9,879 bases of DNA from Chloroflexota bacterium (GTDB lineage: Bacteria > Chloroflexota > Limnocylindria > Limnocylindrales > CSP1-4): NCBI GenBank assembly GCA_005881055.1, contig VBHW01000059.1:1-9879 (forward strand). Direction: 5' to 3'. Below the pieces are notes generated by a model, which was given only the letters and a program-made list of their open reading frames with translations, did no database searches and was not told the origin of the DNA. Made by a program: the position numbers and the translations under genes. Below, one piece after another: positions 1 to 6,309 of this stretch (positions are counted from its first letter, which is position 1; every line of letters begins with the position of its first letter).

Positions 1-47
1 CCTGCGCGCGCTCGCCTGCAGCCGGAGGCCTCTCTTCGGTGCGACAT

Positions 48-62
48 ACGAACCACGCTCGT
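48..62 (-). repeat. Inverted copy of the ACGA-N7-TCGT palindrome
   Basis: The plus strand reads ACGA-ACCACGC-TCGT, preceded by CAT. On the minus strand it reads TCGTAT just after the core, as in the direct copies at 204-326, so it is the same element in opposite orientation. Confidence 0.6.
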
Positions 63-163
63 GCGTTGGGGAGTTGTGTCAGCGCCGGCATCGAGCGCTC
101 CGAATCCCGGGGTGAGCGATCGTGCGTGGCCAGGTCGTCCATCGCGCGCTGGAGATGACACAT

Positions 164-178
164 ACGAATGCGGCTCGT
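164..178 (-). repeat. Inverted copy of the ACGA-N7-TCGT palindrome
   Basis: The core is ACGA-ATGCGGC-TCGT, with CAT before it. It shares CATACGAA with the copy at 48-62, and the 12-mer ATGCGGCTCGTG with a related site at 4526-4537. Confidence 0.6.
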
Positions 179-203
179 GGGTGCCACGCCGATCGTGCCA
201 ACC

Positions 204-326
204 ACGATGGGGATTCGTATCTGGACGCGATAGACCACCAGGAAGGCCCGCCGCACGAACCCCGTTCGTATCCGGCGCTATCTGAGCCGCGGGCGGCTCG
301 GCGGTACGAGCCTCGTTCGTATCTGG
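204..326 (+). repeat. Three direct palindromic repeats with an exact 51-bp period
   Basis: Cores start at 204, 255 and 306, exactly 51 bp apart. Each core is ACGA, seven variable bases, then TCGT, followed by AT and C(T/C)GG, so TTCGTATC(T/C)GG is conserved at 214-224, 265-275 and 316-326. The middle copy can pair as ACGAAC / GTTCGT around CCC. The third can pair as TACGA / TCGTA, or as ACGAG / CTCGT. The remainder of each 51-bp unit has diverged. The last core begins beside the rsfS stop codon (complement of 332-334). The spacing is near five helical turns, which would put protein-binding sites on one face of the DNA; that role is inference. An alternative is a small dispersed palindromic repeat of the REP kind. 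Confidence 0.75.
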
Positions 327-331
327 CAGCG

Positions 332-817
332 CTACTGGACCCGGAGGATCGTCCGCGCCTCGGACCAGTGCTTCTCGAGCTGGTAGAAGTCGCGCTCGAG
401 CGGCGTGAAGACGTGGACGACGACCGCGCCGAAGTCGACGAGGACCCAGTGGGAGGCCGGCTCGCCTTCGCGACCGATCGGCCGGACGCCCCCCTCGCGG
501 AGGGCCTCGAGGATCCCGTCGGCGATGGCACCCAGCTGGCGCTCGGAACCGCCGGAGCAGATGACGAAGTAGTCGGCGACGGTCGTGAGCCCGGCAAGGT
601 CGAGGAGGACGATGTCGGCGGCCTTCTTGTCCTCGGCGACCTCGACGATCCGCCGCGCCACCTCGAGCGCCTCCCGCTCCGAGCGATCGGCCGGTCGGGC
701 TGCGTGCCGTCCGGTTCGCTTGGGCAGGCCGTCGGCCCGCGGGAGCGTCGCGGATGCCTCACCGCTCGGCCTGGGCCGCCTCGTCCTCGTCTGCTGAGCT
801 GGGATCGGGTCTGTCAC
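332..817 (-). CDS. rsfS: Ribosomal silencing factor RsfS
   Basis: RsfS (Iojap/DUF143 family) binds ribosomal protein uL14 on the large subunit and blocks subunit joining when nutrients are short. The 161-residue product has the family core from about residue 50 to 155: DKKAADIVLLDL (63-74), ADYFVICSGGSERQ (81-94), HWVLVDFG (123-130), VVHVFTPLERDFYQLEKHW (133-151). The GTG start at 817 overlaps the nadD stop as GTGA (814-817), which suggests translational coupling. Residues 1-46 are an arginine- and proline-rich extension not typical of the family. No good internal ATG exists, so the start is either this GTG or a downstream alternative codon. It is the last gene of the cluster in this window and stops with TAG at 332-334. 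Confidence 0.93.
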   Translation of the reverse strand: MTDPIPAQQTRTRRPRPSGEASATLPRADGLPKRTGRHAARPADRSEREALEVARRIVEVAEDKKAADIVLLDLAGLTTVADYFVICSGGSERQLGAIADGILEALREGGVRPIGREGEPASHWVLVDFGAVVVHVFTPLERDFYQLEKHWSEARTILRVQ

Positions 818-1500
818 GACGCGTCGTCACCTCGGGCGCGGGCCCGGGCGGCGGGGTCGCCGTCCCGGTACAGGCTATGGTCACCGATGTACGTTGCGAC
901 CGCATCCGGCACGAGGTAGCGGACGGAGAATCCGCGTGCCGCCCGCCGGCGGATCTCGGTCGCAGCGAGCCGGAGACGCGGGCCGTCGAGCGAGTGCACC
1001 CGATCCGCGAGCGCCGGGAACGCCGCGGCGACGGGACCCGGATCCGCCGGGGGGTGGCCGTCGCGCGGCAGCACCGCCAGCCGGCACGTTTCGAGGATGC
1101 GGCCGGGCTCGCGCCAGTCGAGGAAGCCGGCGAACGCCTCGGCCGAGAGGATGAACCACAGGGCGGGCTCGCGCCCGGCCTTCCGCTCCTCGTCGGCGAA
1201 CGCCACGACGGTGTCGACCGCGAACGACGGGCCGTCCCGCTCGAGCTCGACACGCGACATCGTGAATGCCGGGTTCGGGGCGATCGCGAGGGCCACCATC
1301 GCGGCGCGATCGTCGGCCGAGGCGATCGGCCGGTCCGGACGATGCGGCGGCTGGCGGGCCGGGACGAAGACGACCCGTTCGAGGCCGAGCGCGTCGCGGG
1401 CAGCCTCGGCGATCGCGAGGTGACCGTGGTGGATCGGGTCGAACGTGCCTCCGAGGATGCCGAAGCGGCCGGGGACGGGGCCAGCCGCCCGGGAGCTCAT
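814..1500 (-). CDS. nadD: Nicotinate-nucleotide adenylyltransferase NadD
   Basis: NadD transfers AMP from ATP to nicotinic acid mononucleotide, giving deamido-NAD in cytoplasmic NAD synthesis. The 228-residue product has the nucleotidyltransferase signature GGTFDPIHHGH at 17-27, a Rossmann-type fold, and the C-terminal TEIRRR at 181-186 followed by VRYLVPDAVATYI (193-205). Length is close to the family norm with a small basic tail. The ATG at 1500 has a purine-rich AGGGG just upstream. It starts 26 bp past the repaired obg stop and overlaps rsfS by 4 bp. The usual ISSTEIR is LAATEIR here, and the usual G-x-D-x before the W motif is SAEA (119-122); both are mild departures. Because of the frameshift in obg, nadD lies in the same open frame as the unshifted obg 3' end, so naive gene calling may report a false Obg-NadD fusion. 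Confidence 0.93.
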   Translation of the reverse strand: MSSRAAGPVPGRFGILGGTFDPIHHGHLAIAEAARDALGLERVVFVPARQPPHRPDRPIASADDRAAMVALAIAPNPAFTMSRVELERDGPSFAVDTVVAFADEERKAGREPALWFILSAEAFAGFLDWREPGRILETCRLAVLPRDGHPPADPGPVAAAFPALADRVHSLDGPRLRLAATEIRRRAARGFSVRYLVPDAVATYIGDHSLYRDGDPAARARARGDDAS

Positions 1501-1526
1501 CGCCCCTGCCTTTGCCGGCCCTGGGT

Positions 1527-2805
1527 TCACCGGCTGTCCCAGGGCTCGGCCTCCCACTCGAGCTCGGTGGCGCCGATCCGCACGAGGTCGCCCGGCCCGA
1601 TGCCCGCCCTGCGCAGCTCCGCGTCGATCCCGAGGCGGGCGAGGTCGCGCTGGAAGCGACCCGCGGACTCGTCGACGTCGAAGTCGGTCTGGGCGGCGAT
1701 CCGCTCGATCCGCCGGCCGCGGACCCGGAAGGCGCACGACGAAGCCGTCGCCGACGGTGTCGAAGCGGTGGACGACGACGCCGGCGGGCTCCGGGGGTGC
1801 CTCGAGCTCGGCTGCGGACGGGAGCATCCGGGCGATTGCCGCGCGCACGTCATCGAGCCCGTCCCCGCGTTCCGCGGAGGCCGCGATCGCGGTGGGCCCG
1901 TCGCGCCGTCGCTCGCGGCGGAAGGCCTCCCAGCGGTCGGCGGCAGCCGGCAGGTCGATCTTGTTGAAGACGACGAGCATCGGCTTCTCGAGCAGCGCCG
2001 GGTCGTGCGCGGCCAGCTCGCCGCGGATCACCCCATGGTCCCATTCCGGATCGCGTGACGAGCCGTCGACGACGTGGACGAGGATCCGCGTCCGCTCGAC
2101 GTGGCGGAGGAACGCGTGGCCGAGCCCCGCGCCCTGGCTGGCGCCCTCGATGAGCCCGGGCACGTCGGCGATGGTCGGCCGCCGCTCGTCGTCCTCGCCG
2201 AGGTCGAGGACCCCGAGGTTGGGCTCGAGGGTCGTGAACGGGTAGACGGCGATCTTCGGCCGGGCCGCGGTGAGCGCCGCGAGGAGGGTCGACTTGCCCG
2301 CGTTCGGGAGACCCACGAGGCCGACGTCGGCGATGAGGCGGAGCTCGAGCCGCAGCCAGCGCTCCTGCCCGGGCTCGCCCTTCTGCGCATGGCGCGGCGC
2401 CTGGTGCGTCGCAGTGGCGAAGTGCGTGTTGCCGAGCCCACCCCGTCCCCCGCGCGCGACGAGCGCCTCCTGGCCGCTCGCGACGAGGTCTGCGATGAGC
2501 GCGCCCGCGCCGTCGTCGTAGACGGCGGTGCCGGGCGGCACGGCGAGGACGAGGTTCTGGCCCGCCTTCCCGTGCCGCCGCGCGCCCATCCCCCGAGCAC
2601 CGGCCCCAGCGCGGAAGTGATGATGGTGGCGGAAGTCGCGCAGGGTGGTCTGGCCGGGGTCGACCGACAGGGTCACCGAGCCACCCCTGCCGCCGTCACC
2701 CCCGTCCGGACCGCCGCGCGGGACGTGGGCCTCGCGGCGGAAGGTGGCGGCGCCATCGCCCCCGGCGCCTGCCGCCACCCAGATCGTCACGCGGTCGAGG
2801 AACAT
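1527..2805 (-). CDS. obg: GTPase Obg (CgtA), interrupted by a frameshift near 1731
   Basis: Obg is an essential GTPase of large-subunit maturation and stress control. Counting from ATG 2805 (18 nt inside another ATG at 2823): the glycine-rich Obg fold begins MFLDRVTI and runs to about residue 155; the G domain has G1 GLPNAGKST (165-173), switch I FTTLEPNLG (190-198), G3 DVPGLI (214-219), G4 NKID (281-284) and G5 SAE (310-312). After FVVR (355-358) the frame changes. The C-terminal OCT domain (RVRGRRIERIAAQTDFD ... LVRIGATELEWE) continues in another minus-strand frame to TGA at 1527. Skipping the C that pairs with position 1731 restores a protein of about 425 residues, a normal Obg length. I chose 2805 because family members start M-F/V-x-D; neither start has a clear Shine-Dalgarno. 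A sequencing error is likelier than a true pseudogene, since both sides are well conserved. Confidence 0.85.
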
Positions 2806-2898
2806 CGAGCGGGATTGTCCCATGGCCCGATCGCGGGGCGGCCAGAGAGACCTGCCCGCCGAGCGATCCCGGCCGTGGGGGACGAGCTCGGGGGTCGC

Positions 2899-4410
2899 CT
2901 AGAGGTAGATGAGCGGGTTGACGCGGTAGGAGCTGCCCTGCCAGGGATACCCGCGCCACACCTCGAAGTGGCAATGCGGCCCGGTGGCCCAGCCCGACTG
3001 TCCGACCCGACCGACCTGCTCGGCACGGCCGACCCGCTCACCGACGCCGACCGTGATGGCCGAGAGGTGGTTGTACGTCGTGTACAGGCCCGACCCGTGG
3101 CTGATCCACACCTGGTAGCCACCGCCGTTGTTGTTCCAGCCGGCGTAGATGACGGTCCCACTGGCTGCGGCCACGACGCGCGTGCCGTACGGCGCCTGGA
3201 TGTCGATCGCGGGGTGGCCGTAATGGAAGTACTGGCTGATCGTCCCGCCGGGCACCGGCCAGGCGAACGGCCCGCCGCCGTATGTCGCGGGCGGTGGCCG
3301 GTACGAGGTCGAGGAAGACGATCCCGACGACCGCGCGACGGGCTTCGGCGTGGGCTTCGGCATCGGGATCGCCGCGCCCTGGGCGCCCGGGATGATGAGC
3401 TTCTGGCCGATCACGAGGTTCGTGTCGGCCAGGCCGTTGTAGGCGACGATCTCGTCCGGGGTCGCGCCCGTCCGCTGGGCGATCGAGTCCAGGGTGTCGC
3501 CGTCGGCGACGGTGATGACGAGCCCGGTGACGGGCGGGATGAGGAGGACCTGCCCGATGTGGAGCTTGTCCTTCGAGGTGAGGCTGTTCGCCCACCAGAT
3601 GCTCATCATGCTCACGCCGAAGCGGTGGGCGATGCCGGTGAGCGTGTCCCCGGAACGGACCTTGTACGGCTTGAGCTTGGCGCTGCCGTCGGCGACGGTC
3701 GTGTTGACCGCGACGGGCATGAGGAGCGTGCCATCGTCGAGGAACGGGCCCTCCGGGTCCGTCCGCCGCTCGGGCCCGTCGAGCGCCGCCATGCGCGCGC
3801 CCACCGACGAGCCGTCATAGCCGGTCGCGCTGTCGGCGCCATCGGCCCCGGCGATCGCCAGCCGGGGTGCCTCGCCGGCCGGTCCGGTGTTGCCGATCCC
3901 GGTCGAGGAACCCGATCCGGCGGTGACGCTCACCGCGGACGCGACGAGGACGAGGGTCGCGACGCCGAGCGGGATCGCCCGTTCGCGAACGCCGGGCGAC
4001 CTGAGCGCACTGCGTGCCGCGAGCCATGAGAGGCGACGGAGGCCGGCGGTACCGCGCCGGAGGCGCCGGAGAAGCACCTCCTGGGTGCGGATCCGGTGGG
4101 CGCCCGCGGGATGCCGCTCGGCAAGGTGCCTGTCGGCGACGTGGTGTTCGGCGAGTGGCGTGCTCGGGCTGGGATGCCGGACCCCGGTCGGACGCCGGGT
4201 CGCGATCGGGCGCGCCCTCCGCATTGCCCGCGGCAGCTTCGCCGCTCGACTCATGACCACGGAGCTGAACGCCAGCAGCCAAGCGAACGCGCCGGCGATG
4301 GCCGTGACGGCGCTGTGTCGGGCATGACTGACGCGAGGGATCGATCGTCGTGGCGGGCCGGGACGCAGACGCACAAGCAGGCGCCGCACGCCGACCGTCG
4401 CGTTCAGCAA
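2899..4410 (-). CDS. LysM-repeat M23 family peptidoglycan endopeptidase
   Basis: The 503-residue product is probably an envelope-anchored hydrolase that cuts peptidoglycan cross-bridges. In order: a basic N-terminus, a hydrophobic segment at about 33-53, a histidine- and arginine-rich stretch (60-140), a second hydrophobic segment at 145-163, two LysM domains (about 248-292 and 297-341), a proline- and serine-rich linker (348-375), and an M23 domain (about 380-503). The M23 metal-binding residues appear intact: H399 and D403 in GHPAIDI, H448 in YNHLS, and H479/H481 in GPHCHFEV. The TTG start at 4410 is supported by AGGAG (complement of 4417-4421) six bases upstream. ATG codons at 4254 and 4224 have weaker ribosome sites. 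With two hydrophobic segments the LysM/M23 part could lie outside with the N-terminus also outside; topology is inferred. A promoter lies at 4576-4604, and obg follows 75-95 bp downstream. Family and fold are sure, substrate is not. Confidence 0.9.
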   Translation of the reverse strand: MLNATVGVRRLLVRLRPGPPRRSIPRVSHARHSAVTAIAGAFAWLLAFSSVVMSRAAKLPRAMRRARPIATRRPTGVRHPSPSTPLAEHHVADRHLAERHPAGAHRIRTQEVLLRRLRRGTAGLRRLSWLAARSALRSPGVRERAIPLGVATLVLVASAVSVTAGSGSSTGIGNTGPAGEAPRLAIAGADGADSATGYDGSSVGARMAALDGPERRTDPEGPFLDDGTLLMPVAVNTTVADGSAKLKPYKVRSGDTLTGIAHRFGVSMMSIWWANSLTSKDKLHIGQVLLIPPVTGLVITVADGDTLDSIAQRTGATPDEIVAYNGLADTNLVIGQKLIIPGAQGAAIPMPKPTPKPVARSSGSSSSTSYRPPPATYGGGPFAWPVPGGTISQYFHYGHPAIDIQAPYGTRVVAAASGTVIYAGWNNNGGGYQVWISHGSGLYTTYNHLSAITVGVGERVGRAEQVGRVGQSGWATGPHCHFEVWRGYPWQGSSYRVNPLIYL

Positions 4411-4416
4411 TACGGT

Positions 4417-4421
4417 CTCCT
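4417..4421 (-). promoter_or_regulatory. Shine-Dalgarno AGGAG that decides a TTG start
   Basis: AGGAG on the minus strand lies six bases before TTG 4410-4408. This is the best ribosome site near any candidate start of the peptidase gene, so it favours the long form of the protein. Confidence 0.6.
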
Positions 4422-4522
4422 GCGGATGGACGGTCAGGGGGCGCGAGGGTCGGCGCGGGGGCGACGGGTTGCCGCCCGGTGATCGGTCGACCGTCCGAGG
4501 GTCGCTATCGAGCTGGGGGTCT

Positions 4523-4537
4523 CGTATGCGGCTCGTG
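4523..4537 (-). repeat. Degenerate sixth copy of the palindromic repeat
   Basis: The plus strand reads TCGT-ATGCGGC-TCGT. The inner seven bases and following TCGTG match the copy at 164-178 (12 identical bases, 4526-4537 against 168-179), but the first half-site is TCGT rather than ACGA. It lies in the likely leader of the peptidase mRNA. It may be a chance match. Confidence 0.35.
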
Positions 4538-4575
4538 CCCGACGGCTTGCATCGGGCGTGACGTTGGCAGCCGGA

Positions 4576-4604
4576 ACCCTATCAGACGCATCGCAACCCT
4601 GCAA
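4576..4604 (-). promoter_or_regulatory. Candidate promoter for the M23-obg-nadD-rsfS cluster
   Basis: On the minus strand TTGCAG (complement of 4599-4604), a 17-bp spacer, and TAGGGT (complement of 4576-4581), the latter preceded by TGA so that it forms an extended -10 (TG-n-TAGGGT). The -35 keeps only TTG. Transcription would start near 4569 and give a leader of roughly 160 bases. Read from sequence only. Confidence 0.4.
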
Positions 4605-4608
4605 TGAC

Positions 4609-4627
4609 GCCGGGAGTCCTCCCCGGC
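4609..4627 (-). terminator. GC-rich hairpin after rho, weak terminator candidate
   Basis: GCCGGG (4609-4614) pairs with CCCGGC (4622-4627) around seven bases; an alternative pairing is GGGAG / CTCCC. It begins about 20 bp after the rho stop in the direction of transcription. No T tract follows, so it may only stabilise the 3' end. Confidence 0.3.
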
Positions 4628-4647
4628 CGGACGCGAGAGGCCCTCGA

Positions 4648-6036
4648 TCAGGAGTCGAGGCTCTTCGTCAGCGTCGCGAGGAACTGGGTGTTGTTCTCGG
4701 TCTTCGAGAGGCGGTTGAGGAGCAGCTCGATCCCCTCGTTCGTGCCGACCGCCGAGAGCATCCGGCGCATCGTCCAGACCATCTTCAGCGTCCCATCCTC
4801 GAGGAGCAGCTCCTCACGCCGGGTGCCAGAGCGCTGGACGTCGATGGCCGGGAAGATCCGCTTCTCGGCAAGCTTGCGGTCGAGGATGAGCTCGCTGTTG
4901 CCGGTGCCCTTGAACTCCTCGTAGATGACGTCGTCCATCCGCGAGCCGGTGTCGATGAGGCAGGTCCCGATGATCGTCAGCGAGCCGCCCTCCTCGATGT
5001 TCCGCGCGGCCCCGAAGAACCGCTTCGGCGGGTACAGGGCGATCGGATCGATGCCGCCCGAGAGCGTCCGGCCGGAGGGCGGCAGGGCGAGGTTGTACGC
5101 GCGGGCGAGCCGCGTGATCGAGTCGAGGAGGATGACGACGTCGCGGCCCGTCTCGACCTGGCGCTTCGCGATCTCGAGGGCCATCTCCGCCACGTGGGTG
5201 TGGTTCTCGGTCGGCTCGTCGAAGGTTGAGCTGATGACCTCGCCTTTGACCGAGCGGCGCATGTCGGTGACCTCCTCCGGGCGCTCGCCGATGAGCGCGA
5301 CCATGAGGAGGACCTCCGGGTAGTTCGTCGAGACGCCGTTCGCGATGTGCTTGAGCAGGAACGTCTTGCCGGCCTTGGGCGGGCTGACGATGAGGGCGCG
5401 CTGGCCCTTGCCGAGCGGATTGACGAGGTTGATCAACCGCTGGCTGAGGTTCTTCGGGTCGGTCTCGAGGTTGATGAGCTCGTCGGGATGGACCGGCGTG
5501 AGATCCCCGAACTGGTCGCGCCGGCGGGCGGTGTCGCTGTCGACGCCGTTGACCGAGTCGACGCGCAGGAGGCCCCAGTACTTCTCGGCGTCGCGGGGAG
5601 ACCGAACCGCTCCCGCCACGCGATCGCCGATGCGGAGCCCGAATCGGCGGACCTGGCTCGAGCTGACGTAGACGTCCTCCGCGCTGGGCAGCAGGCCATG
5701 GCGGCGCATGAAGCCGAAGCCCTCGTCGACGATGTCGAGGATGCCGCTCGCGTAGTCGAGGCCGGCGCGCTCGGTCTGCGCTTGGAGGATCCGGTCGGCG
5801 ATGTCGTCGCGCCGCTCCTGGGTGCCGGTCTCGAGCGCGAGCTCCCGGGCGACCTGGCGGAGCTCGGTGACGCTCATCTCGCGCAGGTCGCTGATGTCGA
5901 GGTCGTTGCGCTCGCGCGCGGCCTCGATCTCCTGCTGCTCGTCGTACTCGGAGACGGGCGCGCGGATGGCACCCTGCGGGCGGCGGCGACCGCGACGGCG
6001 GGAACGATCGCGCTGATCGGGACTGAGTTGCGGCAT
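4648..6036 (-). CDS. rho: Transcription termination factor Rho
   Basis: Rho is the hexameric RNA-dependent ATPase that ends transcription at Rho-dependent sites. Counting from the ATG at 6036 (462 residues): a basic start RDRSRRRGRRRP, a Rho N-terminal helical domain at about 45-80, a cold-shock-like RNA-binding domain at about 90-165 (ILDIVDEGFGFMRR), Walker A SPPKAGKT (218-225), the GERPEEVTDM signature (250-259), Walker B VVILLD (300-305), the R loop GRTLSGGIDPIAL (322-334), and RSGTRREELL (402-411). All key motifs are present. Length is near that of Bacillus and Chloroflexota Rho, without the large charged insertion common in Actinobacteriota. A GTG at 6048, four codons upstream, is an alternative; neither has a clear Shine-Dalgarno, and a stop lies further up. 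It has its own promoter at 6132-6160. Confidence 0.96.
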   Translation of the reverse strand: MPQLSPDQRDRSRRRGRRRPQGAIRAPVSEYDEQQEIEAARERNDLDISDLREMSVTELRQVARELALETGTQERRDDIADRILQAQTERAGLDYASGILDIVDEGFGFMRRHGLLPSAEDVYVSSSQVRRFGLRIGDRVAGAVRSPRDAEKYWGLLRVDSVNGVDSDTARRRDQFGDLTPVHPDELINLETDPKNLSQRLINLVNPLGKGQRALIVSPPKAGKTFLLKHIANGVSTNYPEVLLMVALIGERPEEVTDMRRSVKGEVISSTFDEPTENHTHVAEMALEIAKRQVETGRDVVILLDSITRLARAYNLALPPSGRTLSGGIDPIALYPPKRFFGAARNIEEGGSLTIIGTCLIDTGSRMDDVIYEEFKGTGNSELILDRKLAEKRIFPAIDVQRSGTRREELLLEDGTLKMVWTMRRMLSAVGTNEGIELLLNRLSKTENNTQFLATLTKSLDS

Positions 6037-6131
6037 AACGGGAATCACCGGTAGGGAAATGGGCGTTCGTCCTCACCGGATGGCTCGCGCGGAAAGCGTG
6101 CCGCTGCAGAGCGCCGGGAGGGGATATGTGA

Positions 6132-6160
6132 AGTCTATGGCCCGAACACCCGTTCGTCAA
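6132..6160 (-). promoter_or_regulatory. Near-consensus housekeeping promoter for rho
   Basis: On the minus strand the -35 TTGACG (complement of 6155-6160) and -10 TAGACT (complement of 6132-6137) are separated by exactly 17 bp. Transcription would start near 6125, leaving a leader of about 90 bases. This is the best promoter match found in the window. Confidence 0.6.
6143..6156. promoter_or_regulatory. LexA-box-like palindrome inside the rho promoter
   Basis: CGAAC-ACCC-GTTCG is a perfect inverted repeat of 5 + 4 + 5 bases. It fits the CGAAC-N4-GTTCG form of the LexA (SOS) box described in Gram-positive bacteria. It fills the spacer between the rho -10 and -35 and touches the -35, where a bound repressor would block polymerase. 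An overlapping second palindrome, CCCGTT-CGTC-AACGGG (6149-6164), covers the -35. LexA is not shown here; another regulator with a similar half-site is possible. Confidence 0.4.
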
Positions 6161-6309
6161 CGGGCTTCTCGGAATGATCGACGGCAGGACCGTTGGCCCG
6201 ACCGTGCGCCACGGCGGATTCTCCGCGCGCGGCGGACGGTCGATACTGTGCGAGGTGTGGGCCCGACATGCCCGAAGAGCGCCGGTTGGGGTGGATGGAG
6301 GAGAGCGTC

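Larger units (their letters stand above)
1..331. other. Intergenic stretch rich in short palindromes; no convincing gene
   Basis: No reading frame here looks like a real protein. The long frames that cross it run over rsfS on the other strand or in another frame, and have the arginine, serine and proline-rich make-up of GC-rich shadows. What it does hold is five copies of ACGA-N7-TCGT (listed separately) at 48-62, 164-178, 204-218, 255-269 and 306-320. It lies just 3' of rsfS, so it may be the end of that operon, or the control region of a gene beyond the left edge. I see no tRNA, no clear promoter and no T-rich terminator. Confidence 0.7.
4411..4647. other. Intergenic region between rho and the peptidase gene
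   Basis: Both flanking genes are on the minus strand. Reading in that direction, the region holds a GC-rich hairpin after rho (4609-4627), a promoter-like pair (4604-4576), a long leader of about 150 bases with a degenerate palindromic repeat at 4523-4537, and the ribosome site for the peptidase (4421-4417). I see no gene in it. Confidence 0.6.
6049..6309. other. Divergent intergenic region between rho and the oxidoreductase operon
   Basis: It holds the rho promoter and palindrome (6132-6164), a possible leader for rho, and on the other side a ribosome site GGAGGAG before ATG 6310. GCGGA (6214-6218), TCCGC (6222-6226) and GCGGA (6232-6236) can form two mutually exclusive small hairpins in the presumed leader of the oxidoreductase operon. 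No gene is seen. Confidence 0.5.

Noticed and set aside
1..331. CRISPR array
   Set aside because: The repeats are short (about 20 bp), degenerate, in two orientations, and only five in number; no cas gene is in the window.
122..919. A plus-strand frame in which the 51-bp repeat gives a 17-residue protein repeat (HEPRSY / YEPRSY)
   Set aside because: 51 is a multiple of three, so any frame across the array shows a repeat. The frame continues antisense through rsfS and has no good start or domain, and the inverted copies do not fit the period.
814..2823. A genuine Obg-NadD fusion protein
   Set aside because: The segment between the G domain and NadD is meaningless in that frame, while the OCT domain is clear in another frame with its own stop, and nadD has its own ATG and ribosome site.
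754..4029. Long plus-strand open frames opposite obg, nadD and the peptidase (for example 754-2058 and 2074-4029)
   Set aside because: They are antisense to well-recognised genes and have the D/R/G/A/P-rich make-up of complement frames in GC-rich DNA. No domain is visible.
4814..6160. Second long minus-strand frame overlapping rho
   Set aside because: It is a shadow frame: arginine/proline-rich with no motif, over a fully conserved Rho.
6193..6309. Longer form of the oxidoreductase from an upstream ATG at 6193
   Set aside because: The added 39 residues are outside the family fold, and the strong GGAGGAG sits correctly for the ATG at 6310.
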